NCBI GenBank assembly: GCA_025934375.1 | Contig: JAICYD010000004.1 | Coordinates: 1 to 64,000 of the forward strand | Direction of reading: 5' to 3' | DNA length: 64,000 nt | Source of the DNA: Streptosporangiaceae bacterium | GTDB lineage: Bacteria; Actinomycetota; Actinomycetes; Streptosporangiales; Streptosporangiaceae | Shown: in pieces, positions 10,540 through 19,586 of the stretch | Position numbering within the stretch: the first letter of the stretch is position 1 | How the letters are laid out: the number at the start of each line of letters is the position of its first letter | Program-made: the position numbers and the translations under genes | The notes under the pieces: model-generated | Seen by the model: the letters and a program-made list of their open reading frames with translations, nothing else | Database searches by the model: none | What the model was told of the DNA's origin: nothing

Positions 10540-11804
10540 GCCAGACTCCCCTCAGGGCGTACCTCGTCCCGGGGATCCGCCGACGGCATGAGCAGCGAGG
10601 CCGCCAGGACCAACTCCAGAAGGTAGGTGGACGCGTCGCTGAACCCGGTCTCGGTGAATGAAGCGATCAGGACGTAGACCGCGAGGAACAGCGCGAGGGC
10701 GCGGCTCTTGCCCCTGGGCAAGAACCAGGCGCTGATCAGCACGAACAAGATCACGATGGCGGACAAGATGACGCCCGCCAGCCCTTCGTCCAGGTAGCAC
10801 GCGAGCCAGTTGCTGTCCACCGGCAGCCCGTTGTAGGACTTGTTGGACAGGCCGAACCCGAAGATGACCTGGAAGAAGTTGCGCGGCATGTTCTCCACCG
10901 CGCCCCAGACGTCGGTTCGCCCGGTCAGGTTAGTCAGCTGGTCGGACTTCTGCCCGCGCGCCAGCCATGTCGTCAGGAAGCCCGACAGCGACAGCACCGC
11001 GACGGTGATGGTCCCGGCGGCCCACGAGAAGGTCTTGCGGACGCGCCGGTTGACGTGGATCAGGCTCAGCCCGGAGATGAGCAGCCCCGCGCACAAGGCG
11101 ACGAGGGCCGTCCGGGTATGGGTCTCGATCAAGATGAAACCCGCGCCCGCGCAGGTGAACAGGGTCACCTTGCCCGATACCTGGCGCACCAGCCACAACA
11201 CGATGACGAGCCCCATCGTCACCGCGGCGAACTCGGCTACCTGCGTGGGCGGCGTGGGCCAGAAGTCACCGCCCAGGCGCCCGCCGCCCATCGCCCGGCT
11301 CGGCGAGACGAGGAAGCCGAGGAGCACCTGGCCGCAGACGATCCCCATCACCAGGAGGTGGCACTTGATGAGCAGCAGGTCCCGGCGTCCCCACCAGGGC
11401 GTGAGCAGCCACAAGGTGGCCACGAAGGTGGTCAGCCGGAATGTCCGGTAGATGGTGCCGAAGTGCTTGGCCTGCAGCGCGGTGACCGCCACCTCGACGA
11501 CGATGAGGCTGTACAGCGCCCACGAGATGCTCGGCCGGATGAGCTTGCGCCGGTTGATGGTCAGCGCCATGAACAGCGCCGCGGGCAGCGCTCCCTGGGT
11601 GACCAGCTTTCCGAAGGCCGACGGGATCGGCAGGATCAGCGGCTGCCCGCTCCAGGTGGACGGGTAGAAGGTCAAGACGTTCAGGCTCAGCAGGCCCCAC
11701 GTCAGGTAGACCCGGCGGCGAACCGACCGCTCCATCTCGGCGGCGGTCCTGACCGGGCCGAGATGGCGCGTCCGCGCCCGCGGGACGGCGACCGAGACGC
11801 TCAC
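10536..11804 (-). CDS. O-antigen ligase/polymerase-like membrane protein (Wzy-like)
   Basis: A 422-aa polytopic membrane protein with about 10-12 hydrophobic segments and a large extracytoplasmic loop in the C-terminal half (WLARGQKSDQLTNLTGRTDVWGAV ... FGFGLSNKS). The GRTDVW and FGxG elements are typical of Wzy_C/O-antigen ligase domains. It probably polymerises or ligates the repeat units flipped by the Wzx-like protein at 24176. It overlaps both neighbours by 4 nt, with the Wzz-like genes upstream, exactly where a polymerase is expected. Polymerase versus ligase cannot be decided by sequence. Confidence 0.82.
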   Translation of the reverse strand: MSVSVAVPRARTRHLGPVRTAAEMERSVRRRVYLTWGLLSLNVLTFYPSTWSGQPLILPIPSAFGKLVTQGALPAALFMALTINRRKLIRPSISWALYSLIVVEVAVTALQAKHFGTIYRTFRLTTFVATLWLLTPWWGRRDLLLIKCHLLVMGIVCGQVLLGFLVSPSRAMGGGRLGGDFWPTPPTQVAEFAAVTMGLVIVLWLVRQVSGKVTLFTCAGAGFILIETHTRTALVALCAGLLISGLSLIHVNRRVRKTFSWAAGTITVAVLSLSGFLTTWLARGQKSDQLTNLTGRTDVWGAVENMPRNFFQVIFGFGLSNKSYNGLPVDSNWLACYLDEGLAGVILSAIVILFVLISAWFLPRGKSRALALFLAVYVLIASFTETGFSDASTYLLELVLAASLLMPSADPRDEVRPEGSLA

Positions 11805-13948
11805 CGCCGCTCGGGCCCGAGATTGCCGTCACCGTACAGGCCGCCCCCGTAGGAACCGCCACGGTACTGGTCCCCGCCGTATGAGCGGCCCAGCGGCCCG
11901 CCGTTCGACTGGCCCCCGCCGGGCTGGTTCCCGCTGGCCGGGCCGTCGGCCGACCCGTTGCCGCTGGAGGACTTGCTGGTGAACGTGGGTGTCGCGGTGC
12001 TGGTGAACGTCGGTGTCCCGGTGCTGGTGAACGTCGGCGTGCCGCTGCCCGCCGCCCCGCTCCCGCCGGCCGAGCCGCCCGCCGACGACGCGGAACCCGA
12101 CGGGACATTGCTGGCCGACATAGGGCTGGCCGACATGGGACTCCCCGACAGGGGGCTCGCCGGCCCGCTGCTGGCCGACGCGGTCGCCGGCACAGGGCTG
12201 CCCGGGACCCGGGTATCGCTCCCGCCGTTCGCCGCGCCGCCCTTTCCGGAGGTGCCCGTCACCACGCTGCCCCGGACCACGCTGGCCGCCTCCATCACCG
12301 GGTAGCCGAGGCTCTCGTCGGTCTTGTCCGCCCCGATCAGCACCCCGGTGACGTGCAGGCCCGCGACCCGGAGCATCTCGCCCACCGCGTACGCGCGCCC
12401 GCCATGGGTGCGCCCGCCGGTGAACAAGGCAACCGCGTCGGTCGCCCACGTCGCCAGGTGATCACCGCCGAGGGCGGGATCCAGCTCCGCGATGGTGATC
12501 AGCAGGTCCGCCTGACGGCAGGCGGACAGCAGCGAGTCGCTGGGCGGCGCGAACTGCCGGGCGGTCCCGCCGGAGGAGCGCATCGGTCCCGAGGGCAGCA
12601 CATCGTCGGGGTCGGGAACCGCGACGACCACCTGCACGCCACCGACCCGGACCGAGCGGACGCCGGCGCCGCCGCCGCCGAGCATGGTGGCGATCACGGC
12701 GCCGTTGGTCAGGTCGGCGAAGACGACCTGGGCGCCGTCCTTGGCGCAGGACTCGACGAACGCGACGACGGCCGGGGCGATCTCGCTGAGGTTATCGACG
12801 GCGATGACGGCCAGGGTCGCCCCGCCGCGCTGCTTGTGCGGCACCGCGTTGCGCAGGTAGCCCGCGACCCGGCGCAGGTCACGCTCGCGGGCCGTCCGCG
12901 ACGGCCCCCCTGGCAGCCGGCTGGCCTTGAGCGGCCCGGTGCTGAGCCTGACCGGCGCGCCCAGCGCGGCGGCGATGTCATCGCGGCGGCGCAGCCGGTC
13001 GGAGATCAGCTCGCGGACCACGACGATCCCGAGGCCGAGGGCCAGGCCGCCGATGAGGCCGGACACCGCGTACTCAAGGAGGTCCTTCAGGTTCGAGTGA
13101 TGGTTCAGCGTGGCCGGGTTGAGCACCTGGCTGCCATAGATCATCGCCGCGGTAGTGTTCTGCGCCTCGGCCTTCAGGCCGGTCACCGTCGATTCCAGCG
13201 TGGGCAGCTGGTCCTGGGCCACCTTGAGCGCGTTCTTCAGCGCACCGAGCTGGGCGGGGTCGGCCCCGGACGACTGCAGCTGGCTGACCTTGGTCTGCAG
13301 GGTGACGATGCGCGCCTGCGCCGCCGGGATCTGGGTGTCGTAGTCGGCCAGCTGCTTGTTCTGCAGCGCTGTCAGCAGGGACGCGCGGAACTTCAGGTAC
13401 TGGTTGCCGATCTCCCGGGCGCGGTCGACGGCTCCCTGCGCGGTCGGCGCGGTCACGGTGATGGACAAGACCTGATCGGTGACCAGGGCGGCGACGTAGG
13501 CGGCCCGGAAGCTCGACACGCTCTGGGTGAGGTGAAGTGCCTTCACCGTGTTCGCCGCGACGGTCTGGCTCTGCGCCATGGTTATCTGGGTCTGCATCGC
13601 GGAGACAGCGTCTTCGCCTGGGTTGTTCTTCAGCAAGATCGTGGTGCTGGCCGCGTACGAGACCGGGAAGTAAGCGAACAGGGCGCCGCCGACGATCACG
13701 CCGACCGCGGCCATGGTGAGCCAGAACCTGCGGGTGCGACGGATCGACGCCCCGATGAACCCCAGGCTCGCGAACGCCCCGGCGACGTTGTACGCCGGGT
13801 GTTCCTGCGCGGTGGTGAAGTCCTCATACGCCCACAGCCGCTCGCGCAGGTCATCGCTGCTCAGCGCGTCCACGCCAAATGAGCTGGCATCGCGGGCGGC
13901 TGGCTTGGTCCCCTCGGACATCGAGTGATTGCGATCCGGCTCGTTCAC
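11801..13948 (-). CDS. Wzz-type chain-length protein with degenerate kinase-like domain and repeat tail
   Basis: A 715-aa polysaccharide co-polymerase. One membrane segment lies near residues 76-96, then a periplasmic-type Wzz domain rich in coiled coil (about 100-280), a second membrane segment (about 290-315), and a C-terminal domain that aligns in layout with BY-kinases. Where a Walker A should follow the strand, it reads ATLAVIAVDNLSEIAPAVVAF, without GxxxxGKT, and no Walker B DxD is visible. The last 150 residues are Gly/Ser/Pro-rich, with a three-fold GTPTFTST-like repeat and a tyrosine-bearing tail (GRSYGGDQYRGGSYGG). The GTG start overlaps the upstream stop (GTGA). It probably controls polymer length or export as a scaffold, not as a kinase. 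Confidence 0.8.
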   Translation of the reverse strand: MNEPDRNHSMSEGTKPAARDASSFGVDALSSDDLRERLWAYEDFTTAQEHPAYNVAGAFASLGFIGASIRRTRRFWLTMAAVGVIVGGALFAYFPVSYAASTTILLKNNPGEDAVSAMQTQITMAQSQTVAANTVKALHLTQSVSSFRAAYVAALVTDQVLSITVTAPTAQGAVDRAREIGNQYLKFRASLLTALQNKQLADYDTQIPAAQARIVTLQTKVSQLQSSGADPAQLGALKNALKVAQDQLPTLESTVTGLKAEAQNTTAAMIYGSQVLNPATLNHHSNLKDLLEYAVSGLIGGLALGLGIVVVRELISDRLRRRDDIAAALGAPVRLSTGPLKASRLPGGPSRTARERDLRRVAGYLRNAVPHKQRGGATLAVIAVDNLSEIAPAVVAFVESCAKDGAQVVFADLTNGAVIATMLGGGGAGVRSVRVGGVQVVVAVPDPDDVLPSGPMRSSGGTARQFAPPSDSLLSACRQADLLITIAELDPALGGDHLATWATDAVALFTGGRTHGGRAYAVGEMLRVAGLHVTGVLIGADKTDESLGYPVMEAASVVRGSVVTGTSGKGGAANGGSDTRVPGSPVPATASASSGPASPLSGSPMSASPMSASNVPSGSASSAGGSAGGSGAAGSGTPTFTSTGTPTFTSTATPTFTSKSSSGNGSADGPASGNQPGGGQSNGGPLGRSYGGDQYRGGSYGGGLYGDGNLGPERR
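11976..12047. repeat. Three 24-bp tandem repeats inside the Wzz-like gene
   Basis: Units of 24 nt begin at 11976, 12000 and 12024 with few mismatches. In the coding frame they give a Thr/Pro-rich 8-residue repeat (core PTFTS). The number of units is likely to vary between strains. Confidence 0.85.
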
Positions 13949-15252
13949 CGTCGGGCCTCCATCGTGGGACCGGTAATCCTGGACGGCATCCGTGGCACCG
14001 GTCGGGTGAGCTGCGGGATCCGCCCAGTCGTGTGGTCGCCCGGCTCCGGGTTGGCGATGAGCAGGCCAACCACCTCGCGCTCGTCGGCGGCGGCGCTGAT
14101 GGCGGTGCGGGCCAGTTGCTCCGCGGTCGCCACTCCCGCCGACACGCCAAGGACGGTCGCCGTCGTGTGCATCATGTCGTCCACCCGGGGCCGCTCCCCG
14201 TCGACGACCGCGACAACGACGGCCAGCATGGTGCCGCGGGGCACGTCAGCGGTGCCATCCTCGCGTGCGACGGTGACCCGGAGGTTTCCCTGCCGCCCGC
14301 TGGGCCCCTGCGCCCACTCCGAGCACGCCGTGCGCAGGGTAACGGCCGCGTTCCCGTCGGAGGTAGGGCCGATCACCAGCGTCGTCGGGATGCCAAGGGA
14401 CGCGGCGTACACCGCGAGCTGCGGCCCGAGCGCGAGCGCGCCCGGGTCGCAGGCCAGGGACACCACCCCCAGCGCGGCCGGTCCCTTGTCCCGTGACCCG
14501 TTGAGGACGTTCACGCCGGACAGGCTGAGCTGCTGCAGCGCCTTGCGCATCCGCCAGGCGTGCACCACCCCCGGCTGGTAGCTGTTCAGGAGCTTCGCCC
14601 AGTCGATCGCGTTGCCCGGGCGGCTGACCGGGAGCGAGGCCAGGACGGGGACGCCGATCGCGTTGGCGATCTCGTCCCGTGCCCGCAGCCTCCGGTCGCC
14701 GCGGCCCAGGATGAGTCCCGCGATGGCCCCGATCAGCAGGCCGACCAGCGCGCCGACGCCGCCATACAGCAGACGGTGCGCGAGCGGGTCCGGCCCGACC
14801 GCGGTGGTCGCCGGCTCCAGCAGGTGGGCGCTCACCCGGCCGACCGGGCTCTGCGAGGACGCCAGGTAGCCGACGTAGCTGTTGGCGACCGCGTTGGCGA
14901 TCGCGACCGCGCCCGCCCCGGTCGAGGCCTTGGCCTGGATCGAGATGATGTTGCCGCTGGGATTGGCCGCGCTGACCTGGTCGCGCAGCTTGGCCAGGCT
15001 GACCGCCGGGGTGATGTTCGGCTGCGCCCCGGCCAGGACCGGGTCGCTGGCCGCGACGACCACCTCGGTGTCGACGTTGAGGGTCGCCACGGACGGCATC
15101 ACGACCAGTGCCGTAGCGCTGCGGGCCGGCGGGTTGATCGAGCCGTACCCGGCCCCCACCAGCAGGCCAATGCCCACGGCGACGCCCACGGTGACCTTGT
15201 GCCTGCGGATGACGCGCATGGCGCGCCGCAGGTTCATTGGCTGCTGGCTCAT
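13945..15252 (-). CDS. Wzz-type chain-length determinant, second copy
   Basis: A 435-aa co-polymerase-like protein. It has a membrane segment near residues 20-40 (VTVGVAVGIGLLVGAGYG), an extracytoplasmic Wzz-like domain, a second membrane segment (about 165-188, GGVGALVGLLIGAIAGLILG), then a Rossmann-like cytoplasmic domain. As in the next gene, the expected P-loop is absent: the region reads GVVSLACDPGALALGPQLAVYAASLG without GKT/S. It overlaps the heparinase-like gene upstream and the 715-aa protein downstream by 4 nt each. The two may form a hetero-oligomer around the polymerase; that is inference. Confidence 0.78.
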   Translation of the reverse strand: MSQQPMNLRRAMRVIRRHKVTVGVAVGIGLLVGAGYGSINPPARSATALVVMPSVATLNVDTEVVVAASDPVLAGAQPNITPAVSLAKLRDQVSAANPSGNIISIQAKASTGAGAVAIANAVANSYVGYLASSQSPVGRVSAHLLEPATTAVGPDPLAHRLLYGGVGALVGLLIGAIAGLILGRGDRRLRARDEIANAIGVPVLASLPVSRPGNAIDWAKLLNSYQPGVVHAWRMRKALQQLSLSGVNVLNGSRDKGPAALGVVSLACDPGALALGPQLAVYAASLGIPTTLVIGPTSDGNAAVTLRTACSEWAQGPSGRQGNLRVTVAREDGTADVPRGTMLAVVVAVVDGERPRVDDMMHTTATVLGVSAGVATAEQLARTAISAAADEREVVGLLIANPEPGDHTTGRIPQLTRPVPRMPSRITGPTMEARR

Positions 15253-17372
15253 TGGGCCTCCGCTGGAGTGTCCGGCACCGGACTGGCGGCAGATTGCCCC
15301 AATGATACGGCCAGATCGGAATGGGCCGATTCGACGTTAGCGGAATCCAGGAAGTGCAGCCGCGTGATTAGCGGCGCGTCCCGCCTGACCAGGCCGGTTC
15401 CCACGAGCGTGGTGGCGGGGACCTTCTCGCCGAGGCCCGCGGAGTACCAGCCGAGGATCGGGTCGGTCTCGCCCCGGTGCGCCCGCCACTCCAGCCCGGC
15501 CGGCAGCTCCAGCCGGGCGGATCGGGCCGCTCCCCCCTCTTCCGAGGCCCAGCTCAGCTCGGCCACCGGGCCGTCGAGGGTCGCGGCGACCGCGGGCCCG
15601 AGGTGGTAGGCCAGCCGGACCTCGTGCCCGCCGCCGTCGATGACGTCGGTGATGTCGAGGCGGCGCGCGCCGGGGTTGAGGGCCACCGAGCGCCGGTGCC
15701 GGGCCGCCGGGCGCAGCGCGGCATACCCGTCATGCTCGGCGGTCCAGCTCACCTCGGGTGCGTCCGAGCCGAGCTCCCGGGTCCGGGCCTGGCGCAGCCA
15801 CATGAACGGGCCGCCGTCCACGGACTGGCTCACCCCGCCGATCTCCGCGGTGTTGTGCCCGATGGTCGAGCGGAAGTACGAGCGCCACTGCGGCTCGCCG
15901 TGGTAACAGTACGTGCCCGGGTCGGCCAGGATGTCCACCCCGTCGTGTCGGACTTCCACCGACAGCGCGTCGGCGTGCGCGTGGGCGGCGATGGACAAGA
16001 ACCCGTGCGGGCCGCCATCGCACCGGCACCAGATCTCCGGCAGTGACTGCGGTGCCGGCGCGGTTCGCAGCAGGGTCAGGCCCGCGTCCGCGAACCGGTG
16101 CGGACGGCGGCCGGGCCGGCCGTCCGCGGCCCGGCGAGCCTGGCCGGCGAACGCCTCCATCAGCGCGCTCCCGGCGTCGTCGGGCACCGCCGGCCACCAT
16201 TCGAGCGGGCCGAACAGCACCGACCCGAGCGAGAGGAGCGCCGGCCACCGGTTGTGCTCGGGCGCGTCCAGGAGCACGACGCGGCCCTCGTCGGAATCGG
16301 CCTGCCGGGGCGGCCGCAGCCGTACGTCAACCATTGCGGCCATGTCGTCGGTCATCGCGCACAGCAGCCGCCAGCAGTCATCGCTGACCGGGTGCCCGGC
16401 GGCTTGCGCCTCCGCCGCGGCGAAGAAGCCGAGCTCGGCCACGAACCCGTGGTAGTCAGAGGCCAGCTCGCGGTTGATCCCGGACGGGAAGGTGTTGTGC
16501 CGCAGCGACCGCTCCAGCAGCGAGGCCGACCGGCGGCGCCATCGGGTGCTCTCGGGGAACCACGGGAACGCGCAGCTGGCCGCCAGCAGTCCCGCGGCCT
16601 CGGCGATCAGGTGGTTGTTGGCCGATGAGCCCCGGCTCTCGAACGTGGCGAGGTACTCCTGGTGCCAGCGGATCTGGCGCAGCGCGAGGTCGTTGCCCTC
16701 GAACAGGTCCGCGGCCCCGGCCCACCCGTCCAGCAGGCGCCTGATCCAGGCGAAGTTCATCAGGCGGATGCCCAGCTCGATCCCGCTCGTCCAGTTGACG
16801 CCGGACAGCAACGGGTTCGCCGCCCACCAGTCGCGCAACTGCCCGTCGACGCGCAGGGCGTAGGCGTCGTCGCCGGTCAGGTACCAGGCGACGGCCAGCA
16901 GCGTCAGGTGCTGGAGCCGGCTAACCTCCCAGACCTGCTTGACGTTGCCGACCGCTGACTCGTCGCGGTGGTTGACGCTGAAGGCGTAGGTTCCCGGGTC
17001 AGATCGCTGGCCAGTGGCCGGGCAGCGGAACCAGTCCGGGTCCTTCATGTCCGTGCGGGTGACGCCTAGCATCGTCCACTCGCCAGCCATGATCTTGTCC
17101 GCGTCCGCGATGATCGCCGCCTTGGCCTGCGCGGGCACCCGCGCCGCGGCCTCGGCGGCGAGGGCGGGGCTGAATTTCCGCTCGGCCCGGGGCCGGATGC
17201 CCTTGCCATCGAGCGGCGGCAGGCCGGCCACCTGGCCGGGCGGGACCTGCCGGGCCGCCCAGGCCCGCCGGACCGCCTGCTCGCGGAATCGCCAGATGAC
17301 CTCGCCTGGTGACATCCGGCTAACCCTGCGTATGTACCAGCCGAGCTTCGAGGGGGTCGCCTCAGTGCTCAT
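15249..17372 (-). CDS. Heparinase II/III-like polysaccharide lyase
   Basis: A 707-aa protein with an N-terminal alpha/alpha-toroid (Hepar_II_III_N type; LTLLAVAWYLTGDDAYALRV, GIRLMNFAWIRRLL) and a C-terminal beta-sandwich (Hepar_II_III; HAHADALSVEVRHDG, DPGTYCYHGEPQWRSYFRS, IGHNT). The HAHADxLS and GHNT elements include the usual catalytic and metal-site histidines. No signal peptide is evident, as often noted for lyase-like proteins in exopolysaccharide loci. It could degrade faulty polymer or modify uronic-acid-containing chains. Coupled by 4-nt overlaps to both neighbours. Confidence 0.85.
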   Translation of the reverse strand: MSTEATPSKLGWYIRRVSRMSPGEVIWRFREQAVRRAWAARQVPPGQVAGLPPLDGKGIRPRAERKFSPALAAEAAARVPAQAKAAIIADADKIMAGEWTMLGVTRTDMKDPDWFRCPATGQRSDPGTYAFSVNHRDESAVGNVKQVWEVSRLQHLTLLAVAWYLTGDDAYALRVDGQLRDWWAANPLLSGVNWTSGIELGIRLMNFAWIRRLLDGWAGAADLFEGNDLALRQIRWHQEYLATFESRGSSANNHLIAEAAGLLAASCAFPWFPESTRWRRRSASLLERSLRHNTFPSGINRELASDYHGFVAELGFFAAAEAQAAGHPVSDDCWRLLCAMTDDMAAMVDVRLRPPRQADSDEGRVVLLDAPEHNRWPALLSLGSVLFGPLEWWPAVPDDAGSALMEAFAGQARRAADGRPGRRPHRFADAGLTLLRTAPAPQSLPEIWCRCDGGPHGFLSIAAHAHADALSVEVRHDGVDILADPGTYCYHGEPQWRSYFRSTIGHNTAEIGGVSQSVDGGPFMWLRQARTRELGSDAPEVSWTAEHDGYAALRPAARHRRSVALNPGARRLDITDVIDGGGHEVRLAYHLGPAVAATLDGPVAELSWASEEGGAARSARLELPAGLEWRAHRGETDPILGWYSAGLGEKVPATTLVGTGLVRRDAPLITRLHFLDSANVESAHSDLAVSLGQSAASPVPDTPAEAQ

Positions 17373-19543
17373 GCACGCTCCGGCTTACCGCTGAGGAGGC
17401 TCTCGCCCACCGCGACGGTGGCCCGGGTCACCGCGAGGAGCGCGTCAGCGGCGATCGGCATCGGGGCGCCGGTGCGCACCGCCTCGACGAACTGCTCCAT
17501 CTCGGTGCGCTGTCCCTTGTCCTGGCCGCCGCGGGCCTTGCTGGTGGCCTTGCCGCGCCCGGACCACACGGTCGCCGTCTTGAAGTTGTCCAGCAGGGCG
17601 TTGCGGCCGCCGCCGGTGGCGTCCATGGTCTCCTTCGGGTACCGGCTGTTGCCACCGGTGAGGTAGGCGATCGTGCCGGAGGCGCCGTTGGCGAACCGGA
17701 TCGTCACCTGCACGTCCCCGTTCTCGGGGCCGCGGACGGCGTAGGCCTCTTCGGGAAGGCTGTCTGCCCACCAGGTCAGGGTGTCGATGAAGTGACCGCC
17801 CTCCCCGACGAACCGCGACCCCTCCGCGCTCTCGTTGAGGTACCAGCTGTCGGCGGCCAGCTTCCCGGCGTTGACGAGGTAGCGGCTGTTGGAGGTGGCG
17901 GCCGACCCGCCGAATTCCTTGCGCATCGCCGTCAGCAGCGGCGCGAACCGCCGGTTGAATCCGACCATCAGCCGGTCGTTGCCGGTCTTGGTGATCGCCT
18001 CGGCGACCGCGTCGGCTTCCAGGCGGGTCAGGGCCAGGGGCTTTTCGACGAACACCGCCTTGCCGGTTTCCAGCGCCCGGCAGACCAGCTTGGCGTGCGT
18101 CGCGTGCCTGGTCACGATGAAGATCGCGTCCAGGCTCTCGTCGTCGAAGATCGCGTCGGAGTCGGTCGAGGCGGTGGTGAACCCGAACTTCTTCTGCGCG
18201 TTCACCGCCGACAGCGACTTGGTCGTCGCCACGTGCGCGAGGCTGGCCGGGCCGATCCTCGCCAGGTGCGGCAGCAGCATCGAGGACGCGTAGTTGCCCG
18301 CGCCGATGAAGCCGATCCGGGCCTCGGACTTGCGGCCCTTGCCCTTCGCCTTGGCGGGACCCGGCTTCCCGTCCGCCGCCACCTTGCTCGTGGCGGGCTT
18401 GGGCGCGTCCCCGGCGGGCTGCTCGTATTCCAGCAGCACGCCGACGGCCTTGAGCGTGCCCTCCTTGAGGTCGCCATAGACCTTGGCCGCCTCCGCGAAC
18501 GGGAAGACGCCGTCGATGAGGCTGGCGACCTCCAGGGAGTTGCGCGCCAGCAGTTCCAGGAAGGACTCCAGGTTGCGCCGCTCGGTCCACCGAACGTACC
18601 CCACCGGGTAGTCGACGCCCTCAAGCTCGTAACGGTCGTCGTAGCGGCCCGGCCCGTAGGAGCGGGAGAACCGGACGTCGAGCTCCTTCTCGTAGTAGGC
18701 GTTCCACGGCAGGTCCAGCTTCATCTTGCCGATGTCGACGACTCGCCCGCGGTCGCGGGCGAGCTTCACGGCCAGCTCGACCGGGCCGTTGGTGTGCCCG
18801 CCGGCGGCGAGGAAGACGTGGTCGGCACCCCGGCCGCTGGTGATCGCGGCCAGCCCGCTGGCCAGGGTGTCGGGGTCATCGGGGGAACCCGCCAGGGCGG
18901 CTCCGGCCTTCTCGGCGAGGCGGCAGCGGGCCTCGACGGGGTCAACGCCAACCGCCTGCACGCCCGCGGCGACCAGGAGCCGGACCACCAGCTGGCCGAT
19001 CAGGCCCAGGCCGATGACAACGGCGGTCTCGCCGAGCTGCACCTCCCCGCGCCGGACGCCGTGCATGGCGATCGACGCCACGGTCGCGAACGCGGCGTGC
19101 TCGGGGGCGACGCCATCCGGGACGGCCGCGCACAAGTTGACCGGGACCCAGTTGTACTCGGCGTGCAGCGCCTGCTCGTTCCCGGCGCAGGCGACCAGCT
19201 GCCCGACCTTGAACTCCTCCGCGCCCGGACCCACATCGGTGACGACGCCGCACAGCGAGTACCCAAGCGGGGTGTAGGAGTCAAGCTTGTTCATCACCTT
19301 CTTGTAGGTGGTGACCATCCCTTGCTGCTGCACCTGGTCCAAGACCTTGCGGACCTGATCCGGCCGGGCCCGGGCCATGCCGACCATCGACATGCTAGCC
19401 TCGGACACCTTCATCATCTCGGTGCCGGTCGAGATCAGGGAAAACAGCGACCGCACCAGGACGCCACCGGGACGGCAGGTCGGGGCGGGCACGTCAAGGA
19501 CGGCCAGCTCACCCGACTTGTAGTTCTGCGCAATCTGCTTCAT
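17369..19543 (-). CDS. Bi-domain oxidoreductase: MDR-type dehydrogenase fused to Gfo/Idh/MocA
   Basis: About 724 aa. Residues 1-370 are a medium-chain dehydrogenase-like half (SLISTGTEMMKV, TVASIAMHGVRRGEVQLGE, NAD site VIGLGLIGQLVVRLL). A lysine/proline/glycine-rich linker follows, then a Gfo/Idh/MocA half (ARIGFIGAGNYASSMLLPHL, EKPLALTRLEADAV) with the catalytic-site EKP motif. This fusion recurs in exopolysaccharide clusters beside asnB-type and heparinase-type genes, as here, and probably oxidises or reduces a nucleotide sugar. Start: AAGGA lies 7 nt before the ATG at 19543; an in-frame ATG at 19561 has no such signal. Confidence 0.87.
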   Translation of the reverse strand: MKQIAQNYKSGELAVLDVPAPTCRPGGVLVRSLFSLISTGTEMMKVSEASMSMVGMARARPDQVRKVLDQVQQQGMVTTYKKVMNKLDSYTPLGYSLCGVVTDVGPGAEEFKVGQLVACAGNEQALHAEYNWVPVNLCAAVPDGVAPEHAAFATVASIAMHGVRRGEVQLGETAVVIGLGLIGQLVVRLLVAAGVQAVGVDPVEARCRLAEKAGAALAGSPDDPDTLASGLAAITSGRGADHVFLAAGGHTNGPVELAVKLARDRGRVVDIGKMKLDLPWNAYYEKELDVRFSRSYGPGRYDDRYELEGVDYPVGYVRWTERRNLESFLELLARNSLEVASLIDGVFPFAEAAKVYGDLKEGTLKAVGVLLEYEQPAGDAPKPATSKVAADGKPGPAKAKGKGRKSEARIGFIGAGNYASSMLLPHLARIGPASLAHVATTKSLSAVNAQKKFGFTTASTDSDAIFDDESLDAIFIVTRHATHAKLVCRALETGKAVFVEKPLALTRLEADAVAEAITKTGNDRLMVGFNRRFAPLLTAMRKEFGGSAATSNSRYLVNAGKLAADSWYLNESAEGSRFVGEGGHFIDTLTWWADSLPEEAYAVRGPENGDVQVTIRFANGASGTIAYLTGGNSRYPKETMDATGGGRNALLDNFKTATVWSGRGKATSKARGGQDKGQRTEMEQFVEAVRTGAPMPIAADALLAVTRATVAVGESLLSGKPERA

Positions 19544-19586
19544 GTTGCGATCCTTAGGCAATCAGTAAGCCAACAACATCTGATAG

